Of a stretch of 36,546 nucleotides of DNA, positions 23,784 through 31,589 are shown piece by piece. Position 1 is the stretch's first letter, and each line of letters starts with the position of its first letter. Source of the DNA: Verrucomicrobiales bacterium (lineage in GTDB: Bacteria > Verrucomicrobiota > Verrucomicrobiia > Limisphaerales > UBA9464); assembly GCA_005793375.1 (NCBI GenBank), contig SXSK01000313.1, positions 1-36,546 of the forward strand, given 5' to 3'. Both the position numbers and the translations under genes were made by a program. The notes beneath the pieces were generated by a model. The model worked only from the letters and a program-made list of their open reading frames with translations, made no database searches and was not told the origin of the DNA.

Positions 23784-24488
23784 ATGACCACTGCCATTAT
23801 CGTTGCGGCCGGACGCGGCACCCGCATGGGGCCGATGGTAGACAAATTGTTCCTCGAGGTTGCCGGTGCCCCGGTCGTCGCCCACACATGGCGACGATTC
23901 GACGTGTCACCGGATATACACGAAATCGTGTTGGTCGTTCGGGATGGCATGCAGTCGGCCTTTACAGACCTTGCACAGCAGTACGGATTTTCGAAACCTT
24001 ACCGCTTCACCATCGGTGGCAAGGAACGCCAGGATTCGGTTTGGAATGGGCTCGAAGCGATCCACGCAACTTCTGGGTTGGTGGCCATACAAGACGGGGC
24101 GCGGCCCTGCACGGATCCGGGTCTGATTCGTCGCTGTCTCAGGGCAGCGGAACGCCTTGGAGCCAGCGTCGCGGCCCAACGAGCCACGGACACGATCAAG
24201 GAATCGAATGGCGGCTCGATCATCGCCCGCCACCTCGATCGCGGTCGTCTTTGGAATGTCCAAACACCTCAATGCTTTCAATCGGAGATTATTCGGCGTG
24301 CCTTGGCATCGGTGCGTGAACAGGGATTGGTCGTGACCGATGACACAGCGGCCTGCGAGTTCATTGGTCAGCCGGTGGAGTTGGTGGAAAGCATGGAACC
24401 GAATCCCAAAGTGACGACCCGTGCGGATTTGCCGTTGATCGAGGTGCTTTTGCGGGAATTCTCCCCCGATTTGGCCTCCCCTAAATAA
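23784..24488 (+). CDS. ispD: 2-C-methyl-D-erythritol 4-phosphate cytidylyltransferase
   Basis: 234 aa from the ATG at 23784; an upstream in-frame codon at 23760 is not needed. IspD transfers CMP from CTP to MEP, the third step of the non-mevalonate isoprenoid pathway. Motifs seen: AIIVAAGRGTRMG at the N-terminus (CTP loop), KERQDSVWNGL, VAIQDGARPCTDPGLI, ATDTIKE and the LWNVQTPQCFQ segment, all typical. The ispF partner is not adjacent and must lie elsewhere. The gene is about 98 bp behind skp on the same strand and may be read from the same transcript. It converges with the pseudouridine synthase gene. Confidence 0.95.
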   Translation: MTTAIIVAAGRGTRMGPMVDKLFLEVAGAPVVAHTWRRFDVSPDIHEIVLVVRDGMQSAFTDLAQQYGFSKPYRFTIGGKERQDSVWNGLEAIHATSGLVAIQDGARPCTDPGLIRRCLRAAERLGASVAAQRATDTIKESNGGSIIARHLDRGRLWNVQTPQCFQSEIIRRALASVREQGLVVTDDTAACEFIGQPVELVESMEPNPKVTTRADLPLIEVLLREFSPDLASPK

Positions 24489-24520
24489 CTGTTGGGTCGG
24501 TTCGGTCGAGTTTCTAAACA

Positions 24521-25231
24521 CTACTTGGGTCGTTCGATCCGGGGCTCAAAACGCCACTGACCCGGGGCGAGGCCCTTGAGTTCAAAGTCGCCAAAGCGGC
24601 TGCGATGGAGTTGGAGCACCTCATAACCCTCGCTTGCGAACATCCGCTTCACTTGGTGATACCGTCCTTCAACCAGCTCCAGGCGCGCCGTTGTGGACGT
24701 TAGGATCTCGAGTTTGGCGGGTAGGCAGGGGTCAATTTCACCCGGCAGAACGATCGAACCACTCGCGAACAAGGGAATTAGTTGATCGTCGAGTTCCTGA
24801 CCGACCGTGATTTCGTATACTTTGGAGATCTTGTGTCGCGGGGAGGTCCAGCGGTGAACCAAATCCCCATGGTCCGTCACGACCAGCACACCCGTGGTGT
24901 CTTTGTCGAGCCGCCCAACGGTTGTCACTGGCGGATTTCGATCCACCCAACGGGGTGGCAATAGTTCGTAGACCGAAGCCCCTTCCCGCAGATCATGCGT
25001 GCAGGTGTATCCTGCGGGCTTGTTTAGGACGACCAGGACCCCGTTTGGGCACTCGACGGGTTCTCCATCGATCAGGATTTGGGAGATCAGCACTTTCTCA
25101 CTGGGATCCTTGGCCGGCACGCCTGCGATGGTGATCCGTTTGGTTTTGACCCAGGCTCGGGATTGCCCTCGGGAGCAATATCCATAGCGGGACATTAGTT
25201 GATCGAGCCGTATACGAGGTTCTGCGGTCAT
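24521..25231 (-). CDS. rsuA: RsuA/RluB-family pseudouridine synthase
   Basis: 236 aa, ATG start. An N-terminal S4 RNA-binding domain (RLDQLMSRYGYCSRGQSRAWV, residues ~8-60) precedes the synthase core. The catalytic segment is VGRLDKDTTGVLVVTDHGDL, with Asp109 as nucleophile. LNKPAGYTCTHD (70-80) and VEGRYHQVKRMFA (C-terminal) are the other signature segments. The length and the S4 domain fit RsuA, which makes pseudouridine 516 of 16S rRNA, but RluB/RluE/RluF relatives cannot be excluded. It is convergent with ispD and divergent from the PQQ-like gene. Confidence 0.88.
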   Translation of the reverse strand: MTAEPRIRLDQLMSRYGYCSRGQSRAWVKTKRITIAGVPAKDPSEKVLISQILIDGEPVECPNGVLVVLNKPAGYTCTHDLREGASVYELLPPRWVDRNPPVTTVGRLDKDTTGVLVVTDHGDLVHRWTSPRHKISKVYEITVGQELDDQLIPLFASGSIVLPGEIDPCLPAKLEILTSTTARLELVEGRYHQVKRMFASEGYEVLQLHRSRFGDFELKGLAPGQWRFEPRIERPK

Positions 25232-25310
25232 GAGGGGACTTGGAAAAGCCGGGATACTTGCGGTGCGGATCTCACGGTCACTCTCTCGCGTTCTCCCGTC
25301 CCGTCCCGTT

Positions 25311-25346
25311 TCGTAATCGTAATCGTAATCGTAATCGTAATCGTAA
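25311..25346. repeat. Hexanucleotide microsatellite (TCGTAA)x6
   Basis: Six exact head-to-tail copies of TCGTAA, with part of a seventh (TC). Just before it stands a shorter run of CCCGT-type units (25296-25310). It lies about 80 bp upstream of the rsuA start and 120 bp upstream of the PQQ-like gene, outside any supported gene. Since the unit is a multiple of three, length changes would alter spacing only. Confidence 0.9.
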
Positions 25347-25468
25347 TCTCATGCACCAACTCGATCACGAAACGATTGGAGTTTACCAGTCTTCACTGGC
25401 GTGAATCGTGAGAGTGAGCACCGACCATCGCGATTGCTATCGCTTGCAAACTCCGTAGGATTTGAATC

Positions 25469-26785
25469 ATGGCCACTCGAACCTCCCGAAAGCTCCCCTC
25501 TATCGCTGGCACGCTTTCCATGGCGATTCAGATATCGATTTCTCTGACATCATCGTCGTTCGCCCAAACCTCCGCATCGATTGATTGGCCTCAGTTCCGT
25601 GGGGTTGGGGCGTCTGGTAAAGGCAACGTCAAAGGGTTGCCGTTGAGCTGGAGCGATGACCGAGGAATCGCCTGGAAGACACCGATGCCCGGGCCCGGAG
25701 CATCGAGTCCGATTGTTCTTGGCAATCGCATTTTCATCACCTGTCACTCCGGATACGCCGACGGTTCCAAGAACGCTGGCGATCAAACCCAGCTAAAGCG
25801 ACATGTGCTCAGTCTGAATTTGGCCGACGGCAAAATTCTGTGGGACACAGCGGTGGCGGCAGAATTGCCTGAACAGGAACGGATCCGGGAGGATCACGGC
25901 TATGCGTCGAGCACTCCGGTTGCGGATGCCGAACGTGTCTATACGTTCTTTGGCAAATCGGGCGTATTTGCCTTGGATCATCAGGGGAAAGAACTTTGGC
26001 GCACCAAGGTAGGCTCGACCCTCAATGGATGGGGTTCCGCCTCTTCCCCCGTACTCTACAAGGATTGGGTCATCGTCAATGCCAGCATTGAAAGCGAGTC
26101 CTTGGTGGCACTCGATAAGAAAACCGGCCGCGAAGTCTGGCGGGCAGGAGGTATCAAAGAATCGTGGCACGCGCCCGCAATCGTCACCACGCCGGAGGGC
26201 AAAACCGAGATTGTTGTGGCCATGTTCCGAAAATTGGCCGCCTTCGATCCCGAAAAAGGTCAACCGCTGTGGCATGCGGACACGGGCATCAATTGGTATA
26301 TGTGCCCGACACCACTCGTAGAAGCGGGTATCGTCTATGCCATCGGCGGACGCAATCCAAACGGAGCTTTAGCGGTGCGATCTGGTGGACGGGGCGATGT
26401 GACGAGTACACACGTGGTTTGGAAACTGAACAAGGGGTCGAATGTTCCGTCGCCGATATTGCATGAGGGGCACCTCTATTTTGCTCATGAAAACTTGGGC
26501 ATCGTTTATTGCGTCAATGCGAAATCCGGGGAGTTGGTTTACGAAGAACGGCTCCAACCGTCGCCTGGACAGATCTACGCGTCACCGGTGCTCGTGGACG
26601 GCAGAATCTTCTACATCGGTCGGGGCGGGCGGGCGGGGGTGGTGGCGGCTAAGCCTGCATTTGAGAAACTTGCGGAGAATACGTTGGAAGGGAATCGCGG
26701 GGTCTTCAATTCGAGTCCCGCCGTCGGTGGGAACCGGCTCTTGCTGCGATCCAATCGCGCACTTTATGCGATCGGAGGGAACTGA
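25469..26785 (+). CDS. Secreted PQQ-like beta-propeller protein
   Basis: 438 aa, ATG start. A signal peptide is seen (basic RTSRK, then a hydrophobic stretch ending SSFAQ). The mature protein opens with DWPQFRGVGASGKGNVKGLP, the start typical of PQQ-like propeller proteins in Planctomycetes and Verrucomicrobia. Blade signatures repeat through the chain: VLSLNLADGKILWD, VFALDHQGKELWR, LVALDKKTGREVWR, LAAFDPEKGQPLWH and YCVNAKSGELVYE. PQQ cofactor ligands are not evident, so it is probably a structural or binding propeller, not a quinoprotein dehydrogenase. It acts outside the cytoplasm. The ligand is unknown. Confidence 0.87.
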   Translation: MATRTSRKLPSIAGTLSMAIQISISLTSSSFAQTSASIDWPQFRGVGASGKGNVKGLPLSWSDDRGIAWKTPMPGPGASSPIVLGNRIFITCHSGYADGSKNAGDQTQLKRHVLSLNLADGKILWDTAVAAELPEQERIREDHGYASSTPVADAERVYTFFGKSGVFALDHQGKELWRTKVGSTLNGWGSASSPVLYKDWVIVNASIESESLVALDKKTGREVWRAGGIKESWHAPAIVTTPEGKTEIVVAMFRKLAAFDPEKGQPLWHADTGINWYMCPTPLVEAGIVYAIGGRNPNGALAVRSGGRGDVTSTHVVWKLNKGSNVPSPILHEGHLYFAHENLGIVYCVNAKSGELVYEERLQPSPGQIYASPVLVDGRIFYIGRGGRAGVVAAKPAFEKLAENTLEGNRGVFNSSPAVGGNRLLLRSNRALYAIGGN

Positions 26786-26805
26786 ATGGTTGCTGCATGG
26801 AGAAA

Positions 26806-26823
26806 GCGGTTGAGGGCAACCGC
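26806..26823. repeat. Dispersed intergenic hairpin, copy 1
   Basis: GCGGTT and AACCGC pair around the loop GAGGGC, preceded by AAA and followed by a CAAAAA tract. A second copy stands at 36032-36049 with the same loop and flanks but GCGGTG/CACCGC arms, so the change is compensated on both sides of the stem. That supports selection for the hairpin. It begins 20 bp after the PQQ-like gene. Confidence 0.7.
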
Positions 26824-26852
26824 AGTTCAAAAATCTTCGAATTGAATGAAAC

Positions 26853-26874
26853 AAACCCGGTGGCAGCCGGGTTT
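26853..26874 (+). terminator. Probable terminator hairpin after the PQQ-like gene
   Basis: AAACCCGG and CCGGGTTT form an 8-bp stem around a 6-base loop, with the three T residues at the end of the stem as the only T-rich part. It lies about 70 bp after the stop codon and just before the small membrane protein gene. The poor T run makes this a weak terminator. Confidence 0.4.
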
Positions 26875-26897
26875 GGGTTCATGTGACAACGATCACC

Positions 26898-27236
26898 ATG
26901 AACTACAAGTCAGTGGATAACAATGTAGCTGAACTTTTTGGACGGGGCCGTCTGGGGCGGCCCGCCCTCCGATTGGCACCCCAAAGTGAGCGCCCGGAAT
27001 TGCGTCCACGTCCCTTCCAGTTCGTCCCTCAAACTGGACAGCGCTCTCAGCGATCAGTCGTTCGCGATCTCAAGGGCTTGATCCCGGATACAAACTCCGA
27101 TCGCGCGGAATTGATCTTCCTTGGTACTCTCATGGGCATCGCAACAGCGGCAGTCGCGATGGCTGCCATCGGAGTCACGGGCTTCGCCGCTTCATGGAAT
27201 CACTTCACCCAACTGGTTTACACTTTGATCGGCTGA
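26898..27236 (+). CDS. Small single-pass membrane protein of unknown function
   Basis: 112 aa from the ATG at 26898; an in-frame GTG at 26883 lies too close to the hairpin. The first ~70 residues are polar, rich in Arg, Pro and Gln (FGRGRLGRPALRL; RPRPFQFVPQTGQRSQRS), hence probably disordered and cytoplasmic. One membrane helix follows at about 73-97 (LIFLGTLMGIATAAVAMAAIGVTGF), then a short amphipathic tail. No family is recognised. It converges with the large propeller gene, leaving only 19 bp between stops. Coding is supported by the clean membrane segment and the ATG, not by homology. Confidence 0.6.
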   Translation: MNYKSVDNNVAELFGRGRLGRPALRLAPQSERPELRPRPFQFVPQTGQRSQRSVVRDLKGLIPDTNSDRAELIFLGTLMGIATAAVAMAAIGVTGFAASWNHFTQLVYTLIG

Positions 27237-27255
27237 TGGATCGGCAGAGGGTTTT

Positions 27256-30200
27256 TCAGCGTTTCCGCGGACGGAATGCCATGGAAGATTGGATCGAATA
27301 ATTGCAGACACAACCGGCACTGGCTTCGGGTAGTAGTACCAAACCATTGGCCGGAATGATATTGATCCAACATCCCGGCCGACTGGGCGCCAGGCGCTTA
27401 AACCTCGAACCCTGCACAACCGAGGATTCTAAGTTCAGTACTGTGGGATTGTTTGCGCGAAAAAACAGGGCGTCACCGGCACCCGACATGGTCCCGCAAC
27501 TGTGCCCTGGCCTCACAATCGGCCAATGCCCGGATTGACCATCAGGATTATAGGGATGTCCCGTCTCCAAATCGTAGAACACCGGTTCGGTCACCAGACG
27601 GTTTCCCAGAATCACGGGGTGGTGTACCTGCTCTCCGTGGCCCAATTCACCGCGTTTCCGATTTGGATGCGATGCCATCCACCGATCCGAACCGTCGGCC
27701 GCCCTCAAAACTCTCACATGATACAGGGCATCCTGGTTGAGATCGACACCGGAGCCGACGATCACCAACCCATCGCGCGACGCCGACAAATAAAGGATGT
27801 TGCCGCAGGCCGTCAGGTCGAGGGAGCGATCCCATCGTTTTTGTCCTGAACGCGGATCGAGGCAGACGAGGAAGAACTCGTTGGTTGGTTGGGTGACATC
27901 CGGGAGACGAATGCGCTCCCCGGCGCGTTGGCGATTCTGCGGGTTGCGGCTCTCGAAGAAATAGACTCCGTCCTGAGTAATGGTAATTGTGGCATTGAGG
28001 ATTGCCCCGTTTTGATAGGTCCAGGCCAATCGATGACCCGGTCGTGCGAGACAAAACAGTTGGTCGCTGGTGACCATGGGTTGTTGGCTTCGGTAAGCGT
28101 CGTCGACCGCTTGGTAAGTGGCCTCGCGATGCGACGCGTTGGTGCCCTGAGTTGACCCGAAAAGAGAGTCTTGTGTCACCCCAACGTAGCCCCAGAGGCT
28201 GGGCTGTTTGTTGGGCCTGGACGGTGGCGCGAGCCGAGTGCGTATGTCCCCAGTCGCACTGTCCAGGAGCCAGAGTTGATTTTCCACCGCAGCATAAACA
28301 GTGGTTTCATCCAGAGCCACGTATCCGGAATCGTAGGGAATTGAATAGCGCGAGAGCTTTGGAATCGAGCGCTGCCACCATTCGGTGCCATTGAACGCAT
28401 CGACGCCGATCAGCTGATTTTCGCCAACTAGAATCATCCTTCCATAGCTGGCGAGTGGGGCGGTGGCGCGCAAGTGGCGGTCGGTCATCGTTTGAGGACC
28501 TGGTCCACCGAACCATTGCAACGCGAGGTCGGCATGTACCATGCGATCCTCGGTGGACGCTGTATTGGCGGTGTTGGCGTAGAGGTGTGTCCAACTGCCG
28601 GTGTTGGGCTCGGCCGGTGATTGAAAGGGTTCGAGGTTGGCGGTCCACCAGGCCAAGGCACCGAAGGGACGCAGTACCCGGCGCAACTCGGATTCCTGCC
28701 AGCGACGATCAGGCCGTTGATCGAGAGCGCATTCATCCACCACCACATTCGCAAATCCATCCGTGAACGGGAGCGAATCAGATGCCCACACCAGCACATT
28801 CAATCGTGGCCCATATAATCCCGCATCCGAAAGTTCTTGGCGTCTTGCGCTGGCTTGTTCCAGGGATCGTTCGACCAAAGTGATGCGCAGGGTCGTTTTT
28901 TCTAGAAGTCTCCGAGCCAATTCGGTCGAAATGCTGTCGACGATAATGGCGTAACCCTGCCGGGCCTCTGGCGTGCCTTGGATTCGATCCAGGATTGTTT
29001 GGATGCGTTTTTGATGCACTGAAGACGACGGGATAGATATTGCCGGCGAGGCAGGGGAACGGCTGATTGCGCCAGCGCCGGCTTTTTCGGGCGTGTTCCT
29101 AAAATAGGACAGTTGGCCCTGGTCGGTGCTGACGATTAACCCGCCATTGGCGACGGCTAGTCCGAGGGCTCGCCCTTTGATCTCATGCTCCCAAAGATGA
29201 CGCCCGGTCGTCCGATCCATGGCGGTGACCCGGGACTGGCCGCCTGCAACCACGTGGTTGCCTGCAACCACAAGCGATTCCGAACCGATCGCCGGGATCC
29301 GCCAACGTTCGCATGCAGCCAGTTCATCCTGAATCTTCGACATGCGCCGGGAAGCCACCCGCAATGATTCTCTAGAGGTCTGGGTCCCTGGTGATTCCGG
29401 GTCCAAGCCGGTCAAGGCCTTCCGCTGTTGAACGAGGGATTTTTCAAGTGAAATCCGTTCTGCGGTCAGGGCCAAGAGTTGCGTCCGATGCACCGCCACG
29501 ATCTCGGTATCGCTCATTAGATACGAAACCTCCTTACTGACCACCATTTGGCGCCCGGGGAAATGGGCAAATTTTACGCGGGCCGTGGTCGGGATCGATT
29601 GCAACGCGCCGTCCTCGTGGTTTCGAGCCACCAGCTGATTTTCCACAACCAGCGCAAACGTTCCGTTCACTCCAGAGTATTGGCGCAAGACTTCTCCGGT
29701 CTTAGCGTTGATTGCGATCGGACTACCCCGGCCTGTGGGCGCGTATAATTCGCCATGACCCATCAGCAACTGGCCTTCAGGCGATTCCTGGATTTCGGTG
29801 CGGTACAGCGGCGTGCCATCGTGGGTTCGGAACGCCGCGGTAAACACCCCTTGTGATGGGAACAGGCCCGCCGCGCAGTACGCGATATTGTCTTGCACCA
29901 AGACCCCCGTTCGCACCGGCCACGTGGATATCAATCGGCCATTTCCAGGAATACGTCGGTCTTCGGGCGCAACGCGTTGGCGCCAGAGCAGTCGACCCTC
30001 TGTAGAGTCCAGACAGTAGATGTGGCCATCGTCGCTTCCGACGAAAAGTCGGTTGTCGGCAATCGTCGGCGCATATCGAATCGGGCCGTCAGTAAAAAAT
30101 CTCCAAACCACTCGCCCGTTGTCGCGATGGAGACAGGTGACTTGGTCCTCCGAAGAAGAGGCAAAAAAAACATGATCGCCGACAGCAACGGGATGGAAGA

Positions 30201-30498
30201 CGCGGTCGTCGTCGACTCGGGGTTGGATTCGATCGAGTCTTTGCCAAATACTGGCGCGAGCTGGGGCTTGCCAGGCAGGGGCGGGCGGGACGTGTGCCTG
30301 AAAGGTCCATTGGAGTTGAAGGGGCAGGTCGAGAGATTCTGCAGTCGCCCCGCTGCGCTGATTGTCCGCGCGATAGGTTGGCCAATCTGTGGCGTGGCTT
30401 CGTTGGCTATGGCCGACACTGACGAGAAATAAGGTTAGGGCAACCAAACCCGCGCTGTGCGACACCACTCGGTGGTGTTTGCGGAATGGATTACGCAT
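27256..30498 (-). CDS. Large secreted PQQ-like propeller protein with degenerate methyltransferase-like insert
   Basis: 1080 aa, ATG start, with a signal peptide (basic start, LVALTLFLVSVG, cut near SHA). Residues ~38-465 form a PQQ-like propeller (DWPTYRADNQRSGAT; VTCLHRDNGRVVWRF; IYCLDSTEGRLLWRQ). A helical, Arg/Glu-rich hairpin (~340-400) interrupts it. Residues ~515-625 resemble a class I SAM methyltransferase Rossmann core: YAIIVDSISTELARRLLE, a strand ending ITLVERS, GLYGPRLNVLVW, the VVVDE strand and RVLRPFGALAWWT. The glycine-rich SAM loop is replaced, so SAM binding is doubtful. A second propeller runs from ~680 to the end, closing with a Cys-rich tail (SCGTMSGAGD; PGCWINIIPANGL; AGCVCNYSIQS). 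The architecture occurs in Planctomycetes and Verrucomicrobia; its function is unknown. Confidence 0.85.
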   Translation of the reverse strand: MRNPFRKHHRVVSHSAGLVALTLFLVSVGHSQRSHATDWPTYRADNQRSGATAESLDLPLQLQWTFQAHVPPAPAWQAPARASIWQRLDRIQPRVDDDRVFHPVAVGDHVFFASSSEDQVTCLHRDNGRVVWRFFTDGPIRYAPTIADNRLFVGSDDGHIYCLDSTEGRLLWRQRVAPEDRRIPGNGRLISTWPVRTGVLVQDNIAYCAAGLFPSQGVFTAAFRTHDGTPLYRTEIQESPEGQLLMGHGELYAPTGRGSPIAINAKTGEVLRQYSGVNGTFALVVENQLVARNHEDGALQSIPTTARVKFAHFPGRQMVVSKEVSYLMSDTEIVAVHRTQLLALTAERISLEKSLVQQRKALTGLDPESPGTQTSRESLRVASRRMSKIQDELAACERWRIPAIGSESLVVAGNHVVAGGQSRVTAMDRTTGRHLWEHEIKGRALGLAVANGGLIVSTDQGQLSYFRNTPEKAGAGAISRSPASPAISIPSSSVHQKRIQTILDRIQGTPEARQGYAIIVDSISTELARRLLEKTTLRITLVERSLEQASARRQELSDAGLYGPRLNVLVWASDSLPFTDGFANVVVDECALDQRPDRRWQESELRRVLRPFGALAWWTANLEPFQSPAEPNTGSWTHLYANTANTASTEDRMVHADLALQWFGGPGPQTMTDRHLRATAPLASYGRMILVGENQLIGVDAFNGTEWWQRSIPKLSRYSIPYDSGYVALDETTVYAAVENQLWLLDSATGDIRTRLAPPSRPNKQPSLWGYVGVTQDSLFGSTQGTNASHREATYQAVDDAYRSQQPMVTSDQLFCLARPGHRLAWTYQNGAILNATITITQDGVYFFESRNPQNRQRAGERIRLPDVTQPTNEFFLVCLDPRSGQKRWDRSLDLTACGNILYLSASRDGLVIVGSGVDLNQDALYHVRVLRAADGSDRWMASHPNRKRGELGHGEQVHHPVILGNRLVTEPVFYDLETGHPYNPDGQSGHWPIVRPGHSCGTMSGAGDALFFRANNPTVLNLESSVVQGSRFKRLAPSRPGCWINIIPANGLVLLPEASAGCVCNYSIQSSMAFRPRKR

Positions 30499-30566
30499 GA
30501 TTTCTCCCAGTCATTTGATCCATGCATGTCGTATCGCCTGCCCAGGTTTAGATACGGTTCCAACCG

Positions 30567-31478
30567 CTACTTCAGCACCTGGCGCACCTTGCGCCCGTTG
30601 GTGGTCAGGATCTGGAAGTGGTGAATCCCATTGGGCTGCTGATCGGTGTGCGTCCAGACAATCTGACGGTCGCGGTTGACTTCGGTGAGCCGGATTTCAC
30701 CGGGCTTGGATCCGTAACTGGTGATGACGGTGTTGCCATTGGGCAGGCGTTGAACGCCGCAGGCATCCTTGATGGGTTTACCAGGGAGATCGTCGTTAGA
30801 TACCTGCCAAATGATCTCCCCCTTTGGGTTGAACTCCACGACGACGTTGCCGTAAGTGCAGCCGACAAGCGTGTTGCCATTGGGGAGACGGATGGCAGTG
30901 AACGCCCAGTTTGGCGTCTTGGCTTCCCAGACGACATGACCCTTTTTGTCGTATTCCCGAACCACCTTATCCAGCAGCTGTGGCACCAAATAGTTTCCAT
31001 TGTCCAGCTTGCGAGCCATGCGGGATTGCATGTGGAAGTTGGTCACCTGACAGAGCATTGGAATTTCTGCCACGATCTTAAGCGTCCGATCGAGTTCCAG
31101 GATGCGCGGATTGCGGCCGGCCTCGGTGACCATATAACCGCCGCCCGGCAACTTCTGTACCGTGTTCACTTCATCCTGCGTCCCAGACCATTTCGCCAGG
31201 ACATCTCCTTTTGGGTTGAGTTCCACAAACCCGCCTCCTGGAAAATCCTTACTCTTGGAGAGCGCCAAAAGCCGGTTGCCGTTCCTAAGTATCCAACCAT
31301 CGCGGGTGGAGGCGGGATAGTTCCAAGTGGCGCTGCCATCCTCGGCCACGATGCGCGTGTGGCCGCCCGCGGCGAGGAACGAGTGCTTGATCGGTTTGGC
31401 GGGGTCCGCGGCGAGTACGGTGCCACTGAAGAGCATCACTGCCAGGGAGAGTAACGTGAGGCGAATGTTCGGTTTCAT
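30567..31478 (-). CDS. Secreted beta-propeller protein (PQQ/NHL-like)
   Basis: 303 aa from the ATG at 31478, where a signal peptide begins (MKPNIRLTLLSLAVMLFSGTVLAAD); the open frame above it to 31565 is ignored. The mature part is a repeat protein with six or seven short units of the type NGNRLLALSKSKD, GGGYMVTEAGRN, NGNYLVPQLLD, NGNTLVGCTYGNVVVEF and NGNTVITSYGSKPGEI, each starting with G/N-G-N. This is a beta-propeller of the kind annotated as PQQ-binding-like or arylsulfotransferase-like in PVC bacteria. No catalytic residues are evident. It probably binds a sugar or protein in the periplasm. It follows the large propeller gene by 68 bp in the minus-strand order and is divergent from the amidohydrolase gene. 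Confidence 0.85.
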   Translation of the reverse strand: MKPNIRLTLLSLAVMLFSGTVLAADPAKPIKHSFLAAGGHTRIVAEDGSATWNYPASTRDGWILRNGNRLLALSKSKDFPGGGFVELNPKGDVLAKWSGTQDEVNTVQKLPGGGYMVTEAGRNPRILELDRTLKIVAEIPMLCQVTNFHMQSRMARKLDNGNYLVPQLLDKVVREYDKKGHVVWEAKTPNWAFTAIRLPNGNTLVGCTYGNVVVEFNPKGEIIWQVSNDDLPGKPIKDACGVQRLPNGNTVITSYGSKPGEIRLTEVNRDRQIVWTHTDQQPNGIHHFQILTTNGRKVRQVLK

Positions 31479-31589
31479 GTGTGACGATGTCCGCTTGTGT
31501 ACCAGTCGAGACGCTCGGGGTGAAGCAGGAACCGTGGGTAACCTGATGAACGGGTTGGACATCATTTCTCAGAGGGGTAGGGTAGGCTC

